Assembly: GCA_934183355.1 (NCBI GenBank)
Contig: CAKPST010000047.1
Span: forward strand, 1-18,265
DNA length: 18,265 nt
DNA from: an uncultured Prevotella sp.
Lineage (GTDB): Bacteria > Bacteroidota > Bacteroidia > Bacteroidales > Bacteroidaceae
Reading direction: 5' to 3'
In this document: piece by piece, positions 6,551 through 14,164 of the stretch
Layout: every line of letters starts with the position of its first letter
Position numbering within the stretch: the first letter of the stretch is position 1
Notes under the pieces: model-generated
The model's database searches: none
Told to the model about the DNA's origin: nothing
What the model saw: only the letters and a program-made list of their open reading frames with translations
Position numbers and translations under genes: made by a program

Positions 6551-8728
6551 ATGGAAATGAACGAACAGGCCCAACTGGCATGGGACATAATAGAGACAAC
6601 CAATACCAACCTATTCATTACGGGTAAGGCTGGCACGGGAAAGACGACGTTTCTGCGACGGCTCAAGGAGGAATCGTCAAAGCGTATCATCGTAGTGGCA
6701 CCCACTGGCATTGCAGCCATCAATGCCGGAGGCACCACAATGCACTCATTCTTCCAACTCTCGTTTGGTCCGTTCATTCCAGATGCTCAATACAAGAAAG
6801 ACCAGCAATATAGATTCTCCAAACAGAAGATTCGCGTAATACAGTCGATAGACACACTCGTGATAGACGAGATATCGATGGTGCGTGCCGACTTGCTCGA
6901 CGCTGTGGACAGCGTGCTAAGACGTTTTCGCAAGAATCAACTGCCGTTTGGCGGTGTACAGATGGTGATGATAGGCGACTTGGGACAGCTGGCTCCTGTT
7001 GCCAAGGACGACGAGTGGCAGTTGCTCTCACGCTATTATGACACTCCATACTTCTTCTCGTCGCTCTCACTGCGCCGCACACGATATGCCATCGTCGAGC
7101 TGAAGACTGTCTACAGACAGAACGACCAGCGTTTTCTGGACTTACTCAACAAGGTGCGCGACAACAAAGCCGACAACACTGTGCTGCAAGCTCTCAACTC
7201 ACGCTATGTGCCAAACTTCCAGCCAAGTGCTGACGACGGCTACATACGCCTGACAACGCACAACTATCAGGCACAACAAATCAACGACAAGCAGCTGGAG
7301 CTGTTGCCTGGCGAGGCTTATACATACAAGGCTGAAATAACGGGCAAGTATCCCGAGATGCTATTTCCTACTGAGGAAATGCTAACACTGAAGAAGGACG
7401 CACAGGTGATGTTTGTAAAGAACGACTCGTCGGCTGCCAAGGAATACTACAACGGCATGATTGGCACCGTGACGGAGATAAACAAGAAGAACTTCTTTGT
7501 GCGCACCAAGGACACGGGGGTGGTGATAAAGGTGGAACCCGAGAAATGGGAAAACACGAGATATGTCATCAACGAGCAGACTAACGAGATAACGGAGGAG
7601 GTGGACGGCACCTTCGCACAGTTCCCCGTAAAACCGGCTTGGGCTATAACCGTACACAAGAGTCAGGGACTGACGTTCGATCATGCCATCATCGACGTGC
7701 AGCATGCCTTCACACACGGACAGACCTACGTGGCGCTGTCAAGATGTCGCACACTCGAAGGACTGGTGCTGAGCGCACCGCTGCCACAGTCGGCTATCAT
7801 TCGCGACGGCGCCATCGACGAGTATGCCAACCATGCTGCCGAATATACACCCACCGTGGAGCAGATAGCCCAGTTGCAACGCGACTACTATCTGTCGGTG
7901 GTGAGCGAGCTGTTCGACTTCCGTCCACTCATGGACACATTCAATCGTGTGCTCGACGTGCTCATGGGACACTTCAGACGTACTTATCCCAAGCTGATAA
8001 TAGAATACAAGGCACGACTCGGCACTATCAAGACTGAGCTGTATGACGTGGCAGAGCGCTTCAAGCTGCAATACAACCAGATAGTAATCTCCACTGCCGA
8101 ATACCAAGACGACCCTCACTTGCAGGAGCGACTTGTAAAGGGTGCCACTTATTTTGCACGCACTCTGTCTGACATAGAGCAGCTGGTGAAGACCACAGAC
8201 GTGAAGACCGACACCGAAGATGTAAAGAGACAAATGGCAGAACTGCTCGCAATGCTAAAAGAAGTGGTGATACAGAAACGCGCCTTGCTCAACACTGTCA
8301 AGGACGACGGATTCCATCTAAATGAATATTTGCAACAACGGGCTGCTGTGCTCACTGGCAAAGAACAGACTAAGCCTACTAAGGCGGCAAGGACTGCACG
8401 CACCAAAGCCTCAACCAACGCCGCACCAAAGCCTGCTAATAAGAGCACGACACCTGCAGCGCAACCTGCACCCGTGGCATCGACAGAACCAAACATACAG
8501 CATCCCGAAGTGTTTGAGGCTCTGACCGAATGGCGACGAGAGCGAGCTATGAAAGCACACATGCCAGCCTACTGCATATTGCAGCAGAAAGCGCTCATAG
8601 CCATAGCCAACGTGCTGCCCAAAGACAAAGAAGCCCTCGCCATGATTCCATTCTGCGGCAAAGTGAAAGCAGAGAAATATGGCGAGGACATATTAGCTGT
8701 TATCAAACAATCAGCCTCATTCCAATAG
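6551..8728 (+). CDS. Pif1-like superfamily 1 DNA helicase with C-terminal HRDC domain
   Basis: A 725-residue ATP-dependent helicase of the Pif1/RecD2 group, expected to unwind DNA 5' to 3' in repair, replication restart or G-quadruplex removal. Motifs in order: Walker A GKAGTGKT at 25-32, PTGIAAINAGG at 51-61, Walker B VIDEIS with D106-E107, motif III GDLGQLAPV at 142-150, a VYRQND motif, then VHKSQGLTFD and the arginine-finger region YVALSRC (motifs V-VI). A helical region follows, then a low-complexity Ala/Thr/Lys/Pro linker (about 598-645), and finally an HRDC-type domain (about 650-720, FEALTEWRRERA, IPFCGKVKAEKYG). HRDC domains bind nucleic acid and are best known from RecQ. It begins 28 bp after the hydrolase gene and may share its transcript, though the functions look unrelated. 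Its last 12 bp overlap the opposing phosphoesterase gene. Confidence 0.9.
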   Translation: MEMNEQAQLAWDIIETTNTNLFITGKAGTGKTTFLRRLKEESSKRIIVVAPTGIAAINAGGTTMHSFFQLSFGPFIPDAQYKKDQQYRFSKQKIRVIQSIDTLVIDEISMVRADLLDAVDSVLRRFRKNQLPFGGVQMVMIGDLGQLAPVAKDDEWQLLSRYYDTPYFFSSLSLRRTRYAIVELKTVYRQNDQRFLDLLNKVRDNKADNTVLQALNSRYVPNFQPSADDGYIRLTTHNYQAQQINDKQLELLPGEAYTYKAEITGKYPEMLFPTEEMLTLKKDAQVMFVKNDSSAAKEYYNGMIGTVTEINKKNFFVRTKDTGVVIKVEPEKWENTRYVINEQTNEITEEVDGTFAQFPVKPAWAITVHKSQGLTFDHAIIDVQHAFTHGQTYVALSRCRTLEGLVLSAPLPQSAIIRDGAIDEYANHAAEYTPTVEQIAQLQRDYYLSVVSELFDFRPLMDTFNRVLDVLMGHFRRTYPKLIIEYKARLGTIKTELYDVAERFKLQYNQIVISTAEYQDDPHLQERLVKGATYFARTLSDIEQLVKTTDVKTDTEDVKRQMAELLAMLKEVVIQKRALLNTVKDDGFHLNEYLQQRAAVLTGKEQTKPTKAARTARTKASTNAAPKPANKSTTPAAQPAPVASTEPNIQHPEVFEALTEWRRERAMKAHMPAYCILQQKALIAIANVLPKDKEALAMIPFCGKVKAEKYGEDILAVIKQSASFQ

Positions 8729-10177
8729 GAATGGGCGATTGTTTCGATTCACAATAGTATACGTGTAAGTCTGGTTGAAGCGATTGATGAATATCACCTT
8801 TATAGTGCGATATTTCTTTGACGAGGGACGAGCACGAAACAGATGCTGCGTCTTGGCAAGCTGATGAGGGCGCGGCTTGGTGAGCAGGAACGCCTCGTCG
8901 TTGTCGGTGAACTGCTGCATGCGTCCCTTATACTTGCCATCCTCATACCACACCACGCGGCAATGAGGGTCCCACTCCCACACATTGGCTACGACATAAT
9001 CCTTCTGAGTACGAAATTCGCCTGGCTTGTAGACACGCATCTGATAAGCCGTCTTGACATTAGTAGCCTTATACTGCCACCTCATCGACGTACCGTCTAT
9101 CGTAGCCACCATATATCCGTTGGGCGCTCCATCTCGATTGAGATTGCTCGTCCACCAGGCTCCACATGCAGCGGCAATGTTGTGCTGATAGAGTCGAGGT
9201 GTCACCTCTACATTCTCGAAGAAATGAGTGTGTCCAGCAAATACATGTGCCTCCCACGGAGCAAGTATCTCGGCAAGACGCTGGGCATTGAGGATGTTGT
9301 CTATAGGCTCCATGCTGTTCCATGCAGGAGCGTGCATATTGAGAATCACAATCACGTCCTTAGGCACATAGCTAAGGTCGCGTTCGAGCCACTGTAGATC
9401 TTCGTCGGTTATCTCCTCCTCATACTTGCACGAACCACGATAGTTGATGTTCTTCATCGTGATGATATGACATTTGCCTATGTTGAACGAATAGTTGACC
9501 GGACCAAAGAAATGTCCAAACATCTGCTCGGCATAGTGGGCAACACCAGGCTCGGAGTTGTGCAAGTCGGGATAAGCCTTCTGGAAGTCGTGATTGCCTA
9601 TGCACTGGAAGAAGGTCATGCGGCGATTGCGTATGGACTGGGCATACTGGCTATAGAGCGTCATATTGTCGAACACCACGTCGCCGAGCGTCATGCCAAT
9701 CACCTCGCCCGTCTTGCGAAGGTGTCCGGCAGTGTGCAGGATGTCGTCCACCGTCTCAGTGCGCCAGCGCTTCATGTCGCGAGCATTGAGTATCTGCGGG
9801 TCGCTGATGGCGATGTAATGAAAACGATCTATCACCGTGTCGCGTCGATGCAGAGTGAAGTCGACATTGCCACGCATAGCCACAGCCTTGCCAATGGGGA
9901 TGTAATATCCCGAAGCCAAGCCGTCGGTGGCAGGCAACTGATATTCACGTGGCGTGGATATAGACACAAACTTGCTCACAACAGTGTCTGTAGACAACTG
10001 CCACATGCCATGGCGGTCGGTACGGCAAAACTCACGTCCGTTGTTCACCACAACTCCGGCAATGCCCCTACCCTCCTCGTCGAGTACACTGCCCTTCAAT
10101 ACCACGTTCTGACCAGAGGGCTTGCCACTGACCAGAGCCGCGAACAACACCAATCCCATGAAGACCTTTATGCTCAT
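8717..10177 (-). CDS. Secreted calcineurin-like metallophosphoesterase
   Basis: A protein of about 486 residues with the order typical of Bacteroidetes calcineurin-like phosphoesterases: an N-terminal beta-sandwich (about 20-110, GSVLDEEGRGIAGVVV), a catalytic core (about 120-330), and a C-terminal beta domain. Metal-binding motifs are visible: SDPQ (D126), LGDVVFDN (D166), IGNHDF (N195-H196), MHAP (H282) and AGHTH (H316, H318). The first motif has Gln where the classical family has His (D-x-H). The reading frame is open back to 10279, but that ATG lies inside the terminator hairpin of the preceding gene. The ATG at 10177 is chosen because it follows a promoter by a short leader and begins a signal peptide (MSIKVFMGLVLFAALVSG). 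An in-frame ATG at 10186 is the close alternative. The substrate is unknown; phosphomonoesters, phosphodiesters or nucleotides in the periplasm are possible. Confidence 0.85.
   Translation of the reverse strand: MSIKVFMGLVLFAALVSGKPSGQNVVLKGSVLDEEGRGIAGVVVNNGREFCRTDRHGMWQLSTDTVVSKFVSISTPREYQLPATDGLASGYYIPIGKAVAMRGNVDFTLHRRDTVIDRFHYIAISDPQILNARDMKRWRTETVDDILHTAGHLRKTGEVIGMTLGDVVFDNMTLYSQYAQSIRNRRMTFFQCIGNHDFQKAYPDLHNSEPGVAHYAEQMFGHFFGPVNYSFNIGKCHIITMKNINYRGSCKYEEEITDEDLQWLERDLSYVPKDVIVILNMHAPAWNSMEPIDNILNAQRLAEILAPWEAHVFAGHTHFFENVEVTPRLYQHNIAAACGAWWTSNLNRDGAPNGYMVATIDGTSMRWQYKATNVKTAYQMRVYKPGEFRTQKDYVVANVWEWDPHCRVVWYEDGKYKGRMQQFTDNDEAFLLTKPRPHQLAKTQHLFRARPSSKKYRTIKVIFINRFNQTYTYTIVNRNNRPFLLE
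8719..8732. terminator. Small hairpin at the convergent gene ends
   Basis: ATTCC-AATA-GGAAT is a 5-bp stem with a 4-base loop, placed exactly where the helicase and phosphoesterase genes overlap tail to tail. There is no T-tract on either side, so it is a weak terminator candidate at best. Confidence 0.25.
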
Positions 10178-10200
10178 AAACACCATTTGTTTTGTCTTCA

Positions 10201-10208
10201 CAAAGATA
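10201..10208 (-). promoter_or_regulatory. Promoter -7 box of the phosphoesterase gene
   Basis: Read on the minus strand, TATCTTTG matches the TAnnTTTG -7 box exactly. Transcription would start near 10194, about 17 bases before the ATG at 10177. No clear TTTG is present at -33. The position supports the shorter start of the phosphoesterase. Confidence 0.5.
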
Positions 10209-10254
10209 CACTTGCTATCTTTCATATTGGTTACAGTTATATTTAATATTGCAG

Positions 10255-10282
10255 AAAATGCCGACTCAAGAGCCGGCATTTT
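10255..10282 (-). terminator. Rho-independent terminator of the SLBB export gene
   Basis: AAAATGCCGACTC (10255-10267, plus strand) and GAGCCGGCATTTT (10270-10282) form a 13-bp stem with a single G-U pair when read on the minus strand, ending in TTTT. It lies about 40 bp after the stop codon of the SLBB gene. The A/T-tract symmetry would let it act in both directions. Confidence 0.8.
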
Positions 10283-10322
10283 CCTATTGTTGTTTCCTAA
10301 AAAATATCTGACTCCACAGCCT

Positions 10323-12920
10323 TTACTTAGACATGTTGGCTATAGTGGCTATCATGGCGGCAATAGACGACATGCTCGATCCGAGACTCATTGTCTCAGC
10401 AACGCTCAGCTTGCGCTTCAGCTTGGCTGGCACCACAATCTCGCAGCCCGGCTGCACCTTGGCACCATGGCTCACCTTTGCCACCTTACCATTCATATAA
10501 ATAATGTAAGCACGACTCTTCACAGCGTCGCTAGCATAACCGCCAGCCTCGTCGATGTAGTAAGAGGCACGTTTGCCCCTCTCGTAAGCCACAGTGTTGG
10601 CATACATCACTGCTCCGTTCACCTTCACAGTTCCGTTGTATTGAGGCACGATAAGACGGTCGCCCTCACGCAGCACCATGTCGGCGTCAGAGCCTGGATC
10701 CTTCAGAGCCTGCTCAAGGTCGATGCCAACGGGGTATTCATCAGGCACCTCAAACTTGGAGATATTGGCATTCTTGGCTCCTTCGGCAGCCTGCTGCACA
10801 GAACCACCATTGTTGCTGCTCGCTGCCAACTGCAAGATGTTCTTCTGCTGCTCCTCTTGAGCCATTCTCAATGCAGTGCGCATACGCATCTTCTCTGCCT
10901 CAGTGGCACGGCGCATGAGTCGTGCACCACGGATATAGGCAAGTCCGTTGCTGCCTCCGGCACGCTTGAAGAGGTCGGTCAGACGTGTGTCGTTGGCTGA
11001 GAGAGTGTAAGTTCCGGCGAACATCACCTCACCCTCCACGCTAACATTCTTCTGTTCCATGTAGGCAGGGCTCTTGCGGATGTATACCTCGTCGAATGGC
11101 ATGAGTACAAATCCAGGTTCGCCGTCAACCACAAATCCGTCCTTAAGGGCGAGTGTGTATGTCTTGGCGATGATGCTATCAGGAGCAAGAGCCTTAGGGT
11201 CGCTCACACGGCGGCTGACACTGACATTGACAGTAGACGCCTTGTCGGTGAGTCCGCCAGCCTGAAGCACGAAGTCTTCGATGGTCTCGTTGTCAGCATA
11301 TTTATATATACCAGGGAACTGCACCTCGCCACGTATTGTCAACGTGCGCTGTTCGATGTTGTCCTTGCGTGTAGCAATGAAGAGAACGTCGTTCTCCTTG
11401 AGTGGAATGTCTGCCACTTTGCCCGACATGATGCCTGCAACGTCCACGCTTATCACCTCAAGAGTGCGGTCGCTCTTCATGCGGTGCATCACGGCGCGAT
11501 TGGTGAAGGCAGCCTCTGTGGTGCCCTCGGCATGCTCAATGAGCGTGCGCACACTGTTGACCTGCTCGCCAAGGTTGTACATTCCAGGACGGAACACAGC
11601 TCCACGTATCTCTACTGTGTTCTCGTAGCGGGGCAAGATGGAGTCGACAGTCACCGAGTCGCCATCGGCAATGTGGAAACTTGAGAAGTCAAACTCACCC
11701 ACATTGAACACTGCGTATTCCTTGCCTGTCTTGCGGTTGACACGCACAGCCTTGCGATAGGCGTCGCCCATGAACGAACCGGCATATTTGAGGAGCGAAG
11801 CCACCGACTCGTTCTGCTTCATCTCGTAGTACATCGGACGCTTCACCTTACCAGAGATATTGACAAGGCAGTCGTAAGGACCCACCACGATGACATCGTT
11901 GTCGGCAAGACGCACATTGCCAGTGAGTTTGCCATTGAGTATATAGTCGTAGATGTCGACCACGGTGACGAGGCGATTGTTGCGATAAACCTTGATATTA
12001 CGCAGCGTACCCAATTCGTTGGTGCCGCCAGCCATATACAGGGCATGGAACACAGTGGCAAAAGCAGACAGCGTATAGGTGCCAGGGAGCTTCACCTCGC
12101 CCATAACATTCACCATAATGGTGCGTGTCTGTCCGACGGTGAGCTTGATACGGCTGCTTGCATATCGGCTGCCGAGGGTGGAACGAAGACGAGCGTTGGC
12201 TTGAGCAACAGTGAGACCACTCACCTGCACCGGACCATAACCCTCAATATTAACATCTCCATCGGGCGACACCGTACACTGTTCCGACTTCTGTGAAGCG
12301 CCATAGATATCGACTATCACGGCATCACCAGGACCGAGACGATAGTTCTGCGGTGTGGCTATGTTCATATTAGGCTCAAAAGTGAGGTCTTTGTTGTTGA
12401 AGATGTCACGTCCAAAGACGCGGCGCTTCTTCTGGTCGCGCTCGCTGATGAGCTGCTTGAGCATGGCAGCAGTGTCGGGCACCAATGTCGACAACTCGCT
12501 CTGATAGTCCATAAACTCCTCGTCATTCTCGTCGTAGGTGTGAACATACTTGCGATTGGACTCAGCCTTGACACGATAGCTGGAGTAGGGAGAAGCCTCA
12601 CGGTCAGCTTCACGTCCATAGTCAGAGCGCTTCTTGCCGTTGGCAGTGCGCATACGCGACGAGTTAGCGGCATCCTTAGCCGTGCCAACAGCCCCTGTCG
12701 AGCCTTGACTCATCTGTTTCTCATACTTCTGTCGCACACGACGTATCTGCGATATGTCAACGCCACGCTGCATCAGCTGTGTCACAATCTGCGCGTTAGA
12801 CGTGCCGGCAGCATGCTCTTTGGCAACGTACGCCATCACCTGGTCGTCGGTCATCGACTGCGCCATGATTGCCACTGGAGTCAGCAGAGCCAACACGAGG
12901 TATATGATAAATCTTTTCAT
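10323..12920 (-). CDS. Large SLBB-domain polysaccharide export protein (Wza-like)
   Basis: An 865-residue secreted protein (signal peptide 1-20, FIIYLVLALLTPVAIMAQ) for exopolysaccharide or capsule export. An N-terminal region (about 22-180) is charged and partly low complexity. A Poly_export domain follows (about 190-280, YRLGPGDAVIVDIYG, SPDGDVNIEGYG). Several SLBB-type beta-grasp repeats come next, recognisable by the recurring pattern V-x-G-E-V-x-x-P-G-x-Y and the following AGG: near 270-320 (MGEVKLPGTYTL, YMAGGTNE), 375, 450, 545 (RGEVQFPGIYKY, LQAGGLTD), 640 (EGEVMFAGTYTL, KRAGGSNG) and 760-800 (NGAVMYANTVAY, DEAGGYAS). A hydrophobic helix near the C-terminus (SSMSSIAAMIATIA) may insert in the membrane. 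Classical Wza is about 380 residues with two SLBB domains and a lipid anchor, and no lipobox Cys is seen here. No other polysaccharide gene is nearby. The frame extends to a GTG at 12980, but the ATG at 12920 begins the signal peptide. Confidence 0.87.
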   Translation of the reverse strand: MKRFIIYLVLALLTPVAIMAQSMTDDQVMAYVAKEHAAGTSNAQIVTQLMQRGVDISQIRRVRQKYEKQMSQGSTGAVGTAKDAANSSRMRTANGKKRSDYGREADREASPYSSYRVKAESNRKYVHTYDENDEEFMDYQSELSTLVPDTAAMLKQLISERDQKKRRVFGRDIFNNKDLTFEPNMNIATPQNYRLGPGDAVIVDIYGASQKSEQCTVSPDGDVNIEGYGPVQVSGLTVAQANARLRSTLGSRYASSRIKLTVGQTRTIMVNVMGEVKLPGTYTLSAFATVFHALYMAGGTNELGTLRNIKVYRNNRLVTVVDIYDYILNGKLTGNVRLADNDVIVVGPYDCLVNISGKVKRPMYYEMKQNESVASLLKYAGSFMGDAYRKAVRVNRKTGKEYAVFNVGEFDFSSFHIADGDSVTVDSILPRYENTVEIRGAVFRPGMYNLGEQVNSVRTLIEHAEGTTEAAFTNRAVMHRMKSDRTLEVISVDVAGIMSGKVADIPLKENDVLFIATRKDNIEQRTLTIRGEVQFPGIYKYADNETIEDFVLQAGGLTDKASTVNVSVSRRVSDPKALAPDSIIAKTYTLALKDGFVVDGEPGFVLMPFDEVYIRKSPAYMEQKNVSVEGEVMFAGTYTLSANDTRLTDLFKRAGGSNGLAYIRGARLMRRATEAEKMRMRTALRMAQEEQQKNILQLAASSNNGGSVQQAAEGAKNANISKFEVPDEYPVGIDLEQALKDPGSDADMVLREGDRLIVPQYNGTVKVNGAVMYANTVAYERGKRASYYIDEAGGYASDAVKSRAYIIYMNGKVAKVSHGAKVQPGCEIVVPAKLKRKLSVAETMSLGSSMSSIAAMIATIANMSK

Positions 12921-12955
12921 TTTGAGGTTTGGATTAATAATTGCCTGAAATGTAA

Positions 12956-12980
12956 GTGTCAACCACACTCGGATTGACAC
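12956..12980. repeat. Inverted repeat GTGTCAA-N11-TTGACAC upstream of the SLBB gene
   Basis: Seven-base perfect arms at 12956-12962 and 12974-12980 flank an 11-base spacer, in the 72-bp gap between tcdA and the SLBB gene. It could be an operator for a dimeric regulator or a weak attenuator hairpin. No T-tract follows on the minus strand, which argues against a simple terminator. Confidence 0.4.
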
Positions 12981-12992
12981 CTATATATATAA

Positions 12993-13808
12993 CTATGATT
13001 TGTCTGATTTGTTGTCTGTGCTGTCTGATTTTTCTTCTTCATCGGTCTGCAAAGCCTTAGAATAGATGTCATTGAGCACCAATCCAGCGATAGTGAGTCC
13101 GAATATTGACGTAATGTGAGCCATCGAACCGTTGACCTGTCCCTTTTTGGGAGTCAAGTCGCTTTTGTCGAGCGACGTGTCATACTCCTCGTCGGTGCCA
13201 CGATTGTCGAGCAGTTCCTCGCTGTATACACACTGAAATTTATGACTCGGCTTCAGTTTAGCCTTCTTCATACGCTTGCGCAGAGCCGAGCCAAGCGGAC
13301 ATCCACGCACCTTCCAGAACTCAGCCACACGTATCTGTGTAGGGTCCATCTTCAAGGCAGCGCCCATCGAGGAGAAAAACGTAGCCCTTGTGTCGCATGC
13401 ACGCATTATGAGCGACACCTTGTCCTTCAATGAGTCGATGGCATCAATGATGTAGTCGTACTGGTCGAGATGAAACTCCTCATGGTTTTCGTCGGTGTAA
13501 ACCTTCTGCAAAGCATTGACCTCGCAGTCGGGATTGATTTCGAGCAGTCGCTCCTTCAGTGCCTCCACCTTCATCCTTCCAACTGTCTTGGTGGTAGCCA
13601 TTAGTTGGCGATTGACATTAGTGACGCACACACGGTCGCAGTCGACAATAGTTATATGGCGTATGCCCGAACGCACCAGACACTCCACACACCAACTGCC
13701 CACGCCGCCAACGCCAAACACGATAACACGCTTGGCTGCAATGCTCTCCATAACATCACTGCCCAAAAGCAGTTCTGCTCTCTTGAAAATACCTTTTTCT
13801 ATACTCAT
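12993..13808 (-). CDS. tcdA: tRNA threonylcarbamoyladenosine dehydratase (TcdA/CsdL, ThiF/E1 fold)
   Basis: A 271-residue E1-like enzyme that uses ATP to cyclise N6-threonylcarbamoyladenosine at position 37 of ANN-decoding tRNAs to ct6A, in the cytoplasm. The Rossmann nucleotide motif is VFGVGGVGSWCVECL (about 30-44), followed by DCDRVCVTNVNRQ (56-68), the E1 adenylation signature with Asp and Arg, and DYIIDAIDSLKDK around 117-129. The downstream SSMGAALKMDPTQIRV, a segment with G-C-P-L, and CVYSEE match TcdA rather than ThiF or MoeB. The CxxC zinc pairs of ThiF/MoeB are absent, as expected. The C-terminal tail is short and charged. The frame runs back to a TTG at 13817, but the ATG at 13808, about 23 bases after a strong promoter, is the better start. 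Confidence 0.92.
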   Translation of the reverse strand: MSIEKGIFKRAELLLGSDVMESIAAKRVIVFGVGGVGSWCVECLVRSGIRHITIVDCDRVCVTNVNRQLMATTKTVGRMKVEALKERLLEINPDCEVNALQKVYTDENHEEFHLDQYDYIIDAIDSLKDKVSLIMRACDTRATFFSSMGAALKMDPTQIRVAEFWKVRGCPLGSALRKRMKKAKLKPSHKFQCVYSEELLDNRGTDEEYDTSLDKSDLTPKKGQVNGSMAHITSIFGLTIAGLVLNDIYSKALQTDEEEKSDSTDNKSDKS

Positions 13809-13837
13809 TATTGACAATCCACTTTATTTCAGAAGTG

Positions 13838-13868
13838 CAAAGTTAAGCATTTTCATGGATTATGCAAA
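13838..13868 (-). promoter_or_regulatory. Promoter of tcdA
   Basis: On the minus strand TTTG (13868-13865), 19 bases, then TAACTTTG (13845-13838) fits the Bacteroidetes -33/-7 consensus very well. The predicted start of transcription is near 13831. The -33 element lies inside the last codons of the upstream gene remnant. Confidence 0.7.
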
Positions 13869-13931
13869 AAAATTGCCCTTACGCAGCTCCTCAAAGTCTT
13901 GTATTCCTAAAGGTAACTTCTGTTTTTCCAT
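13860..13931 (-). pseudogene. 23-codon N-terminal remnant of an AAA-ATPase-like / PD-(D/E)XK nuclease family gene
   Basis: This short frame reads MEKQKLPLGIQDFEELRKG followed by NFFA and a stop. The opening closely resembles the conserved start of a large Bacteroidales family of roughly 500-residue ATP-binding proteins (AAA-ATPase-like domain plus C-terminal DUF1703 nuclease-like domain), whose N-terminus typically runs LPIGIQxFEx(I/L)RxxNYVYVDKT. The match stops exactly where YVDKT would follow. The rest of the gene is absent from the window, and the tcdA promoter takes its place. A full promoter precedes it at 13971-14002. I interpret it as a deletion remnant; a genuine microprotein or leader peptide is possible but less likely. 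The family assignment is from memory of the motif. Confidence 0.6.
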
Positions 13932-13970
13932 GCTCTTTATTGTTATTTTGTTAAAATACGAACCTCACAA

Positions 13971-14002
13971 CAAAGATACATCTTTCTTTTGGATTATACA
14001 AA
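13971..14002 (-). promoter_or_regulatory. Promoter of the 23-codon gene remnant
   Basis: On the minus strand TTTG (14002-13999), 20 bases, then TATCTTTG (13978-13971) matches the Bacteroidetes consensus. Transcription would start near 13964, 33 bases before the remnant's ATG, and could read on into tcdA. Confidence 0.6.
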
Positions 14003-14129
14003 TACAAAAGACAATATAGATAAAATGCAAATAAAATAAAGACTGTTTGCCGCCAATAGAGCTACAGATTATCGGGTGTGCAAAGTTACGAAATTATAAG
14101 ACAACCGACGTACTCTTAGCTTTTTTTTG

Positions 14130-14137
14130 TAATTTTG
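14130..14137 (+). promoter_or_regulatory. Promoter -7 box of the alpha-galactosidase gene
   Basis: TAATTTTG matches TAnnTTTG, and transcription would start near 14144, about 20 bases before the ATG at 14165. No clear TTTG is seen at -33. The stretch 14003-14129 holds no gene. A minus-strand TAACTTTG at 14088-14081 is a further, weaker promoter candidate. Confidence 0.45.
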
Positions 14138-14164
14138 CTTAGGAGAAACAAATCAAACATAATC

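Noticed and set aside
9467..10246. Long plus-strand open frame (259 codons) opposite the phosphoesterase
   Set aside because: The opposite strand carries all metallophosphatase motifs; this frame is His/Ala-rich mirror sequence without a family.
10122..11000. Plus-strand open frame of 292 codons across the phosphoesterase start and the SLBB gene end
   Set aside because: It crosses a terminator and two supported opposite-strand genes, and its sequence is low-complexity His/Leu/Ser.
12993..13808. ThiF or MoeB assignment for the E1-like gene
   Set aside because: The zinc CxxC pairs are missing, no thiamin or molybdopterin gene is adjacent, and the downstream motifs match TcdA.
14041..14129. 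Minus-strand TAACTTTG at 14088-14081 as a second promoter for the gene remnant
   Set aside because: It matches the -7 box but has no -33 TTTG at the right distance, and a better promoter lies closer to the remnant.
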